Source of the DNA: Variovorax sp. RA8
Lineage (GTDB): Bacteria > Pseudomonadota > Gammaproteobacteria > Burkholderiales > Burkholderiaceae_C
Length of the DNA: 64,000 nucleotides
Direction of reading: 5' to 3'
Assembly (NCBI RefSeq): GCF_901827175.1
Contig: NZ_LR594662.1
Span: forward strand, 1,426,001 to 1,490,000
Part shown: piece after piece, positions 41,358-51,500 of the stretch
How the letters are laid out: each line of letters starts with the position of its first letter
How positions within the stretch are numbered: the stretch's first letter is position 1
The notes under the pieces: model-generated
Told to the model about the DNA's origin: nothing
The model's database searches: none
Seen by the model: only the letters and a program-made list of their open reading frames with translations
Program-made: the position numbers and the translations under genes

Positions 41358-41945
41358 TCAGCGCGCCTTGCCGCGGACCGACGCGTCGCGGCGCACGATC
41401 TCCTGCACCAGCGCGCGGAACTGCCGGTCCATCGTGCTGCGCACGGCCATCCGGCTGACGAAGGCCGGCACCTGGAAGCCGGGCACCAGCCGGCCCGAGT
41501 AGCTCAGGCGCACCTGGTTGCCGGGCAGGCTTTCCACGGCGTAGTGTCCCTCCATCGACTGGAGATTGCCGCCGACGGCGTGCGCCACGATGCGCCGCGG
41601 CGGCGACTCGCGCACCGACAGCCGGACCTCGACCGGCTGCCGAAAGAACAGGAATGCGAACTCGCCGGTCTGCTCGATCAGCACCTGGTCGCCGTCGCGG
41701 CGGATCACGCGCGAGCTGCTCATGTCGGGAATGAAGTCGGCCAGGCGGTCGTAGTCGGAGATCACGGCCCATACCGTGCGCGGGTCGACCTGCATGTCGG
41801 CAGAGGCGGTCACGGTGATGAGCTCGCCCTGGCCGTCGGTCTCGACGCTGACCCGGTCCGCGCTCGCGGCCGACGCGCCGCGCAGCGCGCCGGTGAGCTG
41901 CAGGAGGAAGAGGGCGCCGGCACGCCGTCTCACTGCATCGACCAT
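41358..41945 (-). CDS. SRPBCC (START/polyketide-cyclase-like) exported protein
   Basis: 195 residues. The N-terminal 27 residues (RRRAGALFLLQLTGALRGASA) could be a weak signal peptide. Residues about 40-185 form a helix-grip fold: DMQVDPRTVWAVISDYDRLA, FIPDMSSSRVIRRDGDQVLI, FRQPVEVRLSVRESPPRRI, and the closing helix STMDRQFRALVQEIVRR. These domains bind hydrophobic ligands. It overlaps the preceding YceI-lipoprotein gene by 16 bases, which makes it the last gene of the cytochrome b561/YceI operon. Confidence 0.82.
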   Translation of the reverse strand: MVDAVRRRAGALFLLQLTGALRGASAASADRVSVETDGQGELITVTASADMQVDPRTVWAVISDYDRLADFIPDMSSSRVIRRDGDQVLIEQTGEFAFLFFRQPVEVRLSVRESPPRRIVAHAVGGNLQSMEGHYAVESLPGNQVRLSYSGRLVPGFQVPAFVSRMAVRSTMDRQFRALVQEIVRRDASVRGKAR

Positions 41946-42676
41946 GGGCTCGCCGCGTCCCGGGCGCCGGCCGGGCGGGCCTGGAGGCTGAAGCGCAGGC
42001 TCAGGCGATCCTGCACCTGGATCGCGCCGCCCAGGACCGAGAAGGGCACGATGCCGAACTCGGACTGGTCGAACTCGAGCGTGCCGGCGACGTTCAGCTC
42101 GCCGTTGGCCATCGCGATGCGCACCGGGAGGTCGAAGCTGCGGGTCGTTCCGTGCAGGGTGATCGTGATGCCGAGCCGCGCGTCGGCCGTCATCGTCGCC
42201 GGGCCGCTCACCCGGATCAGCGCGAAGGGGAAGTGCTGCACCTCGAGCACCTTGTCGAGCATGTTGGCGCGCGTCGCGGCGACGTCGGCGTCGCTCGGCT
42301 GCGTGTCCAGCCCCGCTTCCGCACGCAGTGCCGGCTCGTCGACCGAGAGTTCGGCCAGGGGCAGGTACAGGTCCGCGCGGCCGTCACCGGGTGCGATCAG
42401 GCCCTGCACGTGGCGGCTGGCGATGACGTGGTCGTGCCCCAGGCGTGCCAGCGACCCGCCGCGGCGCACGGTGATCACGGCCAGCGACCGTGCGGGTTCG
42501 ATGCGATAGACCGGCTGGCCCCGGGACAGCGCCTGCTCGTAGAAGGCGCGCGGGAAGTCGGCCGGGGCCGCGCGGACCGACGACCCTTCGCCGGGCGGCG
42601 CCTCGCGCCGTAGCGACGTGCAGGCTGCCAGCAGCGCGGCCAGCAGAGCCAGGGCGAGGAAAGGTCGCCGCAGCAT
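41930..42676 (-). CDS. YceI-domain lipoprotein
   Basis: 248 residues. Lipobox LLAAC gives lipidated Cys19. The YceI lipocalin-like barrel covers about 55-235: VYRIEPARSLAVITVRRGGS, LARLGHDHVIASRHVQG, then LADLDVDEP-like and ANMLDKVLEVQHFPFALIRV, and GTLEFDQSEFGIVPFSVLGG near the end. YceI proteins bind polyisoprenoid or lipid-like molecules in the periplasm. It follows a second, unlipidated YceI gene by ten bases and overlaps the SRPBCC gene by 16. Confidence 0.87.
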   Translation of the reverse strand: MLRRPFLALALLAALLAACTSLRREAPPGEGSSVRAAPADFPRAFYEQALSRGQPVYRIEPARSLAVITVRRGGSLARLGHDHVIASRHVQGLIAPGDGRADLYLPLAELSVDEPALRAEAGLDTQPSDADVAATRANMLDKVLEVQHFPFALIRVSGPATMTADARLGITITLHGTTRSFDLPVRIAMANGELNVAGTLEFDQSEFGIVPFSVLGGAIQVQDRLSLRFSLQARPAGARDAASPWSMQ

Positions 42677-42686
42677 GGGCCCTGCT

Positions 42687-43247
42687 TCAGGAAGCCTTGC
42701 GCAGTCGCACGCGGAACCTGATCGTCACGTCGGGGCCGATGACGTCCGTCGCCGCCCACTCGCCGGTGCCGATGCCGAAGGGCAGCCGCTTGACGGTGAA
42801 CTCGCCCTGCATGCTCGCCGTGTCCGCCGCGCCGTTCCAGGTGAAGGGCACCTCGATGGCTTGCTGCACCCCCTTCAGCCTCAGCGTGCCGCGGGCGAGA
42901 TAGCTGTTGGCCTGCGCGCGGCGGATTTCGGTGGCGCGGAACTCGGCCTGCGGATGGCGGGCGAAGTCGAACCACTCGGGGCCGGCGATGGCCTTGTTGA
43001 TGTCCGCATTCGCCATGTCGGCGCTCGCGACGCCGATGCGGACCTCGAGGCGGCCATCGGCGGGGCGCTCGGGGTCGAAGTCCAGCCGCACCTCGAAGTC
43101 CTTGAACACACCCGGTGCCGGCGTCTTCTCGAAGGTCGCGGCGAAATCGAGCCGGCTCGCGGCCGGATCCATCTTCCATTCGGCGGCAAAGGCGGGCGGC
43201 AGCGCGGCGCAGGCGAGCAGCAGGGCGAGGCAGGCCGTGCGGCTCAT
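42687..43247 (-). CDS. YceI-family periplasmic protein, with a repeat-derived alternative N-terminus
   Basis: 186 residues from ATG 43247, where a clean signal peptide starts (TACLALLLACAALPPAFA, cleaved before AEW). The YceI barrel follows: WKMDPAASRLDFAATFEKTP, FDFERP-like, ANMADINKAIAGPEWFDFAR, and the terminal DVTIRFRVRLRK. Upstream, three 60-base repeat units are in frame and each adds 20 residues starting with an ATG, so a 246-residue form from 43427 is also possible. That first ATG overlaps the cytochrome b561 stop (ATGA). GAAGG seven bases before 43247 lies in the repeat and is a good ribosome site for the short form. The long form would bury the signal peptide. Confidence 0.85.
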   Translation of the reverse strand: MSRTACLALLLACAALPPAFAAEWKMDPAASRLDFAATFEKTPAPGVFKDFEVRLDFDPERPADGRLEVRIGVASADMANADINKAIAGPEWFDFARHPQAEFRATEIRRAQANSYLARGTLRLKGVQQAIEVPFTWNGAADTASMQGEFTVKRLPFGIGTGEWAATDVIGPDVTIRFRVRLRKAS

Positions 43248-43427
43248 CGGAGTACCTTCGCCTGCGGCTGCGGTGCCATGAGCCTTCGGAGCGGCCGTGC
43301 GGCTCATCGGAGTACCTTCGCCTGCGGCTGCGGTGCCATGAGCCTTCGGAGCGGCCGTGCGGCTCATCGGAGTACCTTCGCCTGCGGCTGCGGTGCCATG
43401 AGCCTTCGGAGCGGCCGTGCGGCTCAT
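43233..43427. repeat. 60 bp dispersed repeat, copy 3 (tandem, 3.25 units)
   Basis: 195 bases with an exact 60-base period; the units are identical. Each contains GCGGCTCAT, GGAGTACCTTCGCC, GGCTGCGGTGCCATGAGCC and TTCGGAGCGGCCGT. On the minus strand the array begins at the TGA stop of the cytochrome b561 gene and ends at the start codon of the YceI gene. Each unit carries GAAGG-N7-ATG. Confidence 0.95.
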
Positions 43428-44026
43428 GAGGGGTGTCTCCGGGCCGGCAGCATCCGCGTGAGCACCTCGTCGCGCTGAATGAAGTGGTGCCGCAGCGCCG
43501 CGCCGATGTGCACGGCCAGCAGGGCGGCCAAGGCGATGCCCAGCGAGAGATGGACGGTCGCCGCGAGATCGGACGCGGCCTTGTCGGCCGCCGCGATCGC
43601 CGGCAGCGGCCATTGCCGGAAGATGCGGAAGGGCATGCCCGAAGTGGACTGGATGACCCAGCCGCTGAGCGGCAGCGCAAGCATCAGCCCATAGAGCAGC
43701 ACATGGCTGGCGCGTGCCGCGATGCGCTCCCAGCCCGGCATGTGCGCGGGCAGGGCCGGCGCCGCAGGTGCGGCGAGTCGCCACGCCAGGCGCAGCAGCA
43801 CCAGCGCGAGCACCAGCACCCCGATCGACTTGTGCCAGACGAAGAGGTCCAGCTTGGCCGGCGAGAGCCGCCAGGAGACCGCCAGCCAGCCGAGCGCGAA
43901 CTGGACAAGGATCAGCAGCGCGACCAGCCAATGGAAGAACTTGACGCCGCCGTTCCATGCGGCGGGCGCCGGCCCTGCCTGCCGGCCGGTGTCGACGGAT
44001 CTGGCGGATCTGGCTTTAGGCCGCAT
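43424..44026 (-). CDS. Cytochrome b561 family protein
   Basis: 200 residues, four membrane helices. Haem-ligand histidines are at His32 (KFFHWLVALL), His65 (FVWHKSIGV), His108 (ARASHVLLYGL) and His173 (AVHIGAALRHH), the set seen in CybB-type cytochromes that oxidise ubiquinol or pass electrons to periplasmic partners. Cytochrome b561 and YceI genes commonly sit together, and here the next two genes downstream are YceI proteins. The stop TGA overlaps the first ATG of the repeat array. A hairpin lies just upstream of its start. Confidence 0.92.
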   Translation of the reverse strand: MRPKARSARSVDTGRQAGPAPAAWNGGVKFFHWLVALLILVQFALGWLAVSWRLSPAKLDLFVWHKSIGVLVLALVLLRLAWRLAAPAAPALPAHMPGWERIAARASHVLLYGLMLALPLSGWVIQSTSGMPFRIFRQWPLPAIAAADKAASDLAATVHLSLGIALAALLAVHIGAALRHHFIQRDEVLTRMLPARRHPS

Positions 44027-44032
44027 CCTGCG

Positions 44033-44062
44033 CTTGTACCGGCTGCGCCGGTTGCGTACAAG
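44033..44062. promoter_or_regulatory. Inverted repeat before the cytochrome b561 start
   Basis: CTTGTAC (44033-44039) and GTACAAG (44056-44062) are exact complements; an inner CCGG-CTGCG-CCGG can also pair. It is seven bases upstream of the cytochrome b561 start codon and 21 after the MFS stop. It has no T-run, so it may be an operator or a weak structure at the gene border. Confidence 0.4.
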
Positions 44063-44083
44063 GGGCTGTGGGCGCCTTCGCCC

Positions 44084-45340
<1,257 letters not shown>

Positions 45341-45437
45341 GGAGTAAACCCTAGGGATTGCGTTGGAAGAGGAGTTTGAGGGCTAAGCTTCATAGGCGGT
45401 AGCCGGAAGGCCCGCACAACGGATATACGTCGACCGC

Positions 45438-46415
45438 ATGAAAGAACACGTCGCGCCTACGGGCACCACCGATCGCATCGCGCTGATGCAGACCTTCGTC
45501 CGGATCGTGGAGGCCGGCAGCCTGTCGGCCGCCGCGGCGCAGTTGGGTTCGACCCAGCCCACGGTGAGCCGGCGCCTCCAGGCGCTGGAGCGCTCGCTGG
45601 GCGTGCGCTTGCTGCGGCGCTCGACCCATGCGATGAAGCTCACCGAAGACGGCGAGCGCTGCTTCGAGCGCGCCAAGGAACTGCTGGCGAACTGGGAGGC
45701 CTTCGAGGCCGACTTGCGCGGCACCGGCGACGAGCCAGAGGGCAGCCTGCGCGTGATCGCGCCGCATGCCTTCGGCCAGCAGCAGCTGGTCGAGCCGCTG
45801 GCGCGCTTCCTGCGCCGCCACCCGCGCGTCACCGTCGAATGGCTGCTGCACGACGACATGCAGGACTTCGTGGCCCATGGCGTCGATTGCGCGATCCAGG
45901 TCGGCGAGGTCCGCGACCCGTCGGTGGTGGCGGTCAAGCTGGCGGAGGTGCCGCGCATCGCGATCGCAGCGCCTTCGGTGCTCGAGGGCCGGCCGGTACC
46001 CAGCCATCCCTCCGAACTGGCAAGCCTGCCCTGGCTGGCGCTGCGCACCTTCTACCGCAACGAGATGACGCTCACGCACGCGGCGAGCGGCGAAACCCTG
46101 CGCTTCGCGATCCGCCCGCGCCTGAGCACCGACAGCCTGCTGGCCATGCACAACGCTGCGCTCGCGGGACTGGGGGCGTGCGTGGTCTCGGCCTGGCTGC
46201 CGATCGAGGACCTGGCCCAGGGGCGCCTGGTCCACCTGGCGCCCGAGTGGCGCGCGGCGCCACTGCCCGTCCACCTGATCTACCCTCACGCGCGCTTTCA
46301 GCCGGCCCGGTTGCGCCGCTTCATCGAGGCGATGCGGGAGGCCTTGCCCGCGATTTTCGGGATGGACGTGCCGGCGCCGGTTGGCAAGGAGGCACGGTTG
46401 CGCCGGCCGCTATAG
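45438..46415 (+). CDS. LysR-family regulator of the adjacent MFS gene
   Basis: 325 residues. Winged helix at 11-75 (MQTFVRIVEAGSLSAAAAQL, then STQPTVSRRLQALERSLGVR), followed by the effector-binding part with GSLRVIAPHAFGQQQLVEPL, DCAIQVGEVRDPSVVAVKL and LAGLGACVVSAWLPIEDLAQ. The last 50 residues (HLIYPHARFQPARLRRFIEA) are the usual end. It is divergent from the MFS exporter gene, the standard arrangement for a LysR-controlled efflux pump. No ligand can be read. Confidence 0.92.
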   Translation: MKEHVAPTGTTDRIALMQTFVRIVEAGSLSAAAAQLGSTQPTVSRRLQALERSLGVRLLRRSTHAMKLTEDGERCFERAKELLANWEAFEADLRGTGDEPEGSLRVIAPHAFGQQQLVEPLARFLRRHPRVTVEWLLHDDMQDFVAHGVDCAIQVGEVRDPSVVAVKLAEVPRIAIAAPSVLEGRPVPSHPSELASLPWLALRTFYRNEMTLTHAASGETLRFAIRPRLSTDSLLAMHNAALAGLGACVVSAWLPIEDLAQGRLVHLAPEWRAAPLPVHLIYPHARFQPARLRRFIEAMREALPAIFGMDVPAPVGKEARLRRPL

Positions 46416-46505
46416 CCGAATCGGGGCTTCCTGACAAGAGCACTTCTGAAGGAGGCGCCGCGCAGGGCTGCGCGCCACACTCCCGCCCCGAGGACCCCAG
46501 CAGCC

Positions 46506-46703
46506 ATGACGAAGAAGATCCAGCTCAATGATGAACAGTGGCGAACGCTCGAAGCGTTGCGCGACGCTCTCGTCAAGCGGCGTCCCACCCACACCATCAA
46601 GGTCTCCAGCCGCCTGCGTTCCAACGGGCTGGTCACCACCGACCACCAGGGCGCCTGCGTGCTCACCGACCAGGGGCTCAGCCGGTTGAACCAGGGGCGC
46701 TGA
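46506..46703 (+). CDS. Small conserved-looking protein, winged-helix-like
   Basis: 65 residues, basic, no membrane segment. The order helix (LNDEQWRTLEALRDALVKR), turn, strand pair (LVTTDHQGACVLTDQGLSRL) looks like a small winged-helix fragment of the kind seen in stand-alone DNA-binding or toxin-antitoxin partners. No family is recognised. It stands alone, 90 bases after the LysR gene and 278 before the autotransporter remnant, and its codon use is normal for the window. Confidence 0.55.
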   Translation: MTKKIQLNDEQWRTLEALRDALVKRRPTHTIKVSSRLRSNGLVTTDHQGACVLTDQGLSRLNQGR

Positions 46704-46981
46704 GCGCTCGACCGCTTCCTCCTTTCGACTTACGTCGATGAGCGCCGGGTCGAGCCCCTGAAGCTTTCCTTCGGTCCTGAACAGAGACCGAAATCTCTCT
46801 TTTTGTCGCGTCCGTCTAAATGCGCCGCTCGAGGTTTCTAGGATTCGACGGTCGCCGATCCACCACGGGCTCACCCCTGCGGCCTGAGCATCCGGCCAGT
46901 GCGCTGGCGAGGGCCACCGCCCCGGCGGCATTGCGCTGCGCGCGCATCGCGCGCAGTCCGATCCCGAATGGCGAGGTCTTC

Positions 46982-48469
46982 ATGAACTTCACCGTCACCG
47001 GTCCTTATGCGGGCAACAACGGCCTCCTGCGCCTGGGCGCCTTCCTCGGAGACAGCGCCAGCGCGAGCGATCGGCTGATCCTCAGCGGTCCGAGTGCCGT
47101 CGCCGGCGGGCGCACCACCGTTCAAGTCGTCAACCTCGGCGGCCTGGGGGCGCTCACCACCGGCAACGGCATCGAACTGGTGAGTGCGCTCAACGGCGCC
47201 ACCACCACCGCGCAAAGCACCAAGGACGCCTTCGCCCTGCAAGGCGGCCACGTGGACGCCGGAGCGTACGAATACCGCCTGCAGCCCGGCGATGCCGCGG
47301 GCGCCGGAGAGAACTGGTACCTGCGCTCCACCAGCACCATCATCCCGCCGCCGGCGCCTCCGGCTCCTCCGGCCCCACCAGCCCCACCGGCTCCTCCGGC
47401 TCCTCCGCCGGCATCCCCGGCACCTGTTGATCCGTCACCGCTGCTGCCGCCGCCGACTCCATCGGCCGCCCCCATCCAGGTGCCGACCTACCGCGCCGAA
47501 GTGCCCCTGTTCGCAGCGCTTCCCGAGCAGCTGCGCCAGGGCAACCTGGCCATGCTCGGCAACCTGCACCAGCGCATCGGCGACGACGACGTGCGCACAG
47601 CGGCCGGCGCCCAAGGCACCGCTACAGCATCCGCCACCGGCGAGCGTCGCGCCTGGGGCCGTGTGCTCAGCACCGGCCGCAATATCCAGCAAGGCGGCAC
47701 CGTCAGCCCGCACAGCGAGGGCCGCCTGAGCGGCCTGCAGGCCGGCACCGATCTCTGGACCAACGCCCACTGGCGCGCCGGCGTCTATGCCGGCCAGCTC
47801 GACGGCGACATGCAGGTCAAGGGCTTCGCCCGCGGCATCGCCAACCTCGCCGTCGGCAGCAACGACCTGCGCAGCCAGTACCTGGGCGGCTATGCGACCT
47901 ATACCGACACCAGCGGCTTCTATGTCGATGGCGTGCTGCAGGCCGGGCGCCATCGCTACGAGGTCAAGCCGCAGGCCAGCCTGCGCACCAAGGGCAAGGC
48001 CAGCAGCCTGAGCGCCTCGCTGGAGCTCGGGCAGTCCTTCGCGCTCGGCGAGGGCTGGCAGATCCAGCCGCAGGCGCAACTGGTGCACCAGCGCCTGGAC
48101 CTCGACGACGTGGACATCGCCGGCGCGCGCGTGCATCAGGCGCGCGACAGCAGCTGGCTCGCCCGCGTGGGCGTGCGCGTCAAGGGCGACATCGCCACCC
48201 CCGCAGGCCGGCTGCAGCCCTATGCGCGGGTGAACCTGTACCGCGCCTCGGGCGGCAACGATGTCACCCGCTTCACCAACCCGGCGGCCAGCACGGCCAT
48301 CGCGAGCAGCAGGGGCGGCAGCTCCACCGAACTGGCAACGGGCTTCACCTTGGGGCTGAGCGAATCGACCAGCCTCTACGGCGAAGTGGGCAAGCTGTGG
48401 GCATCCGGCGGAGATACCCGCGTGAAGTCGCAACTCAATGCCTCCGCGGGGCTGCGGGTGCGGTGGTAG
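46982..48469 (+). pseudogene. Autotransporter beta-domain with linker, passenger and signal peptide missing
   Basis: 495 codons from ATG 46982. The first 110 residues are the end of a passenger, the pertactin-type junction that folds last: FTVTGPYAGNNGLLRLGAFL, GGLGALTTGNGIELVSALNG, and DAFALQGGHVDAGAYEYRL to ENWYLRS. Then comes a Pro/Ala linker (about 122-155) and a complete 12-strand outer-membrane barrel, from RAWGRVLSTGRNIQQGG to a terminal LNASAGLRVRW with aromatic end. There is no signal peptide: upstream in-frame sequence to 46820 is arginine/alanine-rich and unlike a passenger. A normal gene would be 1,000 residues or more, so this is probably the 3' remnant of a deleted adhesin or protease. 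Confidence 0.8.
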
Positions 48470-48517
48470 CGCCCCGTCGAAGCGCGCGATGTACAACCCG
48501 GTGAAGCGCCGATGCCG

Positions 48518-51500
48518 TCAGGGCTTGGCCCACAAGGCCGCACCGGGGAAATGGGCGAAGGCGGCCGCCATCCGGATCACGCCGCCATGCACCACGAGGG
48601 TCTCGCCGGTGAGCACGTTCTCGAAGCGCGTGCCCTCGGGCACCTCCGGCAGGCGCACTGTCGTGTCCTCCCACACTTCGCCGAGCGGCGGTTCGCTGAT
48701 GGCAGCGAGCGAGCTGAACAGGCGTGCCGCGATCAGCACCAGCACCCGATCCTCATGCCGGCGCATGAAGGCCACCACGTGCGCGGCCTTCGCCCCGTCG
48801 ACCTGTAGTCCCCGGTAATCGCCTTCGCGGAACAGCGCGGGCTGCTCGCGGCGCAGCGACAGCATGCGCCAGGCAACCCAGAGCTTGGCGCGTCCATCGC
48901 CGGCGGCAGCAGACACCAGCGCGGCGACGTGGGCCGGCAGGTCGCCGGCCCGGACCATCGCCTCGAGCTCGTCCAGGCAGCGCACGCGCAGTGCGTAGTC
49001 CACCGGGCGCCGGTTGTCCGGATCGACCAGGCTCAGGTCCATCAGCTCGTTGCCCTGGTACACGTCCGGCACGCCGGGCGAACCGAACTTCAGCAGCGTG
49101 AGCGAGAGGCTGTTGAGCGCCCCGAACCAGGCCAGCGTGCGGGCCAGCGTCTGCAGGTCGTCGACGAAGCGCGGGTCGGCCTCGCGACTCAGCACTGCGC
49201 GCACGAAGCCTTCCAGCGCCTGCTCGTAGGCCTCGTCGGGGTTCGTCCATCGGGTGTGGAGCTTCGCCTCGCGCGCCGCCTTCTGCATGTAGCCCACGAT
49301 GCGCTCGGTGTAGGGCTCGCGGGTGCTGTCGTCCAGGCCGCCGGCGGGCAGGGTGCCGAGCAAGGTCTGGTAGAGCAGGTATTCGTCCGTGGACGAAGGA
49401 GCACCGGAGGGCGCACCACCGGCTTCCAGCTTCCGGCGGATCCCGCGCGTCAGCGCGCGCCAGCGCCGCAGCGCCAGGCGCCAGGTCCCCGGCATCTCCG
49501 ACAGCACGTCGATGCGGCAGCGCACGTCCTCGGAGCGCTTGTTGTCGTGGGTGGAACTGGCCAGCATGGTGTGCGGCCAGTGCCGCGCGCGGTCGGCGCT
49601 GGCTTCGTGGAACTGGTCCACCGTCATGCCGAAATGCGCCGGCTCGCCGCCCACCTCGTTGAGCGCGCTCAGCGGAAAGTAGCGGTAGAAAGCCGTGTCC
49701 TCCACGCCCTTCGCCGTGACCGGCGCGCTGAACTGCTGGAAGCGGATCGCCAGGTGCAGCACGCGCCGCTGCAACGCTTCTTCGGCGCCGGGCACGGCGC
49801 GCCCGAGCAGGGTCTGCTGCACGAAGTCGTAGATCGAGACGTCCGCCTCCCGGCTGCCGCGCCGTGCCTCGCGCGCGGCCCAGGAGATGAAGCGCTCGTC
49901 CTGCTGCGAGGGCGCCTCGATGATGTAGGTGCGGTAGACCGGCAGGCAGGCCGCGATTTCGCCCAGCGCGCGCTGCAGCGCATTGAAGGTGTAGTCGCGC
50001 GTGCGCCGGTCGGCGCGCGCGATGCGCAGCAGCTCGGTGGACAGCACCGCCAGCTCCGAGGCCAGCGCGCTGCGCATGATGTCGCGCTTGCCGGCGCGCG
50101 CCAGGGCCTGGAAGCTGTCGCGCACGCCGGTGAAGTTGCGCCAGATCTTCTCGAACTTCTCTGCCGCAGCGGTGTCGATGAGCACCCCGTTCGCGACGTT
50201 GGCGAAGCGATAGCCGGTGGTGCCGTGCACGTGCCAGTCCTCGGGCACTTCCTCGTCCTCGGCCTTGATCTTCTCCGCCACCACGTAGAGCGGCCGCGCC
50301 GGCCGCCCCTCGGCATCGCGCTCGGCCAGCACCAGGCCGGCGCGGCGGGCATAGCCTTCCTGCAGCTGCCGGAAATAGCGCGCGGGGTCGTAGAGGCCAT
50401 CCGGGTGGTCGATGCGAAGCCCGTCGACCTGGCCGGAGGCGGCGAGGTCGAGTGCGAAGGATTGGGTCGCTTCGAACACCTCCTCGCGCTCCATGCGCAG
50501 CCCGGCCAGCGAGTTGATGTCGAAGAAGCGCCGGTAGTTGATGTCGTCCGCCGCCACGCGCCAGTAGGCGAGCCGCCAGGCCTGGACCTCGATCAGCGCG
50601 TGCAGCTCGTCGCGCGCGCTCGGCAGGTTGAGCTCGGCCGCGCGCGCGGTGATGGCGCGCACAACGGCCGGCTGGCGGGCCGCCAGCTGGGCCAGCTGGG
50701 TCTTGAGCAGCTCCTTGTCGCGTGCCCGCTCGGCGCGCGCCGGGTCGTCGCTCGCGTCGTGGCCCAGCAGCCGGCCGAAGGCGGAGGAGATGCCCGCCAG
50801 CTGAGCCGCGAGCGCCGCCTCGTCGAGCTGCGCGGCGGCGCCGCCGAGCACCCGCGGATAGCTCTCGGGGGCCAACGGAAAGCGGTGCTCGAAGTAGTAC
50901 ACCGCCAGGCTGCCGCTGCCTTCCTCGAAGCGCAGCACCAGGTCGCCGCTCATCAGCACGTCGCCGTAGTGGTCGCCCAGCACCGGCACCAGCACCTTGC
51001 CCGCGAGCTCGGGATTGAGCGGCTGCCAGTCGATGTCGAAGTGCTGGGCGTAGAGCGAGGCGGGGCCGTTCTCCAGCACGTCCATCCACCACGCATTGTC
51101 GGCCCCCATCACGCCCATGTGGTTGGGCACCAGGTCCACCAGTTGGCCCATGCCGTGTACGCGCAGCGCGGCGACGAAGCGCTCGAAGCCTGCGCGCCCG
51201 CCGAGCTCGGGGTTGACCTGGTCGTGCGCCACCACGTCGTAGCCGTGCATGCTGCCGGCGCGGGCGCGCTGGATCGGCGAGCAGTACACATGGCTGATGC
51301 CCAGGCGGGCGAGGTAGGGCAGCACGCGGATCGCGTCGTCGAAGCGGAAGCCCTTGTGGAACTGGAGCCGGTAGGTGGCGCGCGGGATGCGCGCCTGCAT
51401 CGAGCCGCGCTGCGAGGCGTCGGCTACGCGCGCCTGCGGGCGCAGCCGGGCCAGCGTGCGGCCGAGCGCATCCAGCGCCTCGCTCGCGGCCAGGGCATGC

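Noticed and set aside
43233..43427. Regular 60-base units considered as a CRISPR array
   Set aside because: The units are contiguous and identical, with no unique spacers and no cas genes nearby; it is a tandem repeat.
47340..47430. Proline-alanine run as a collagen-like or independent repeat protein
   Set aside because: It is the linker between the passenger end and the barrel of the autotransporter remnant.
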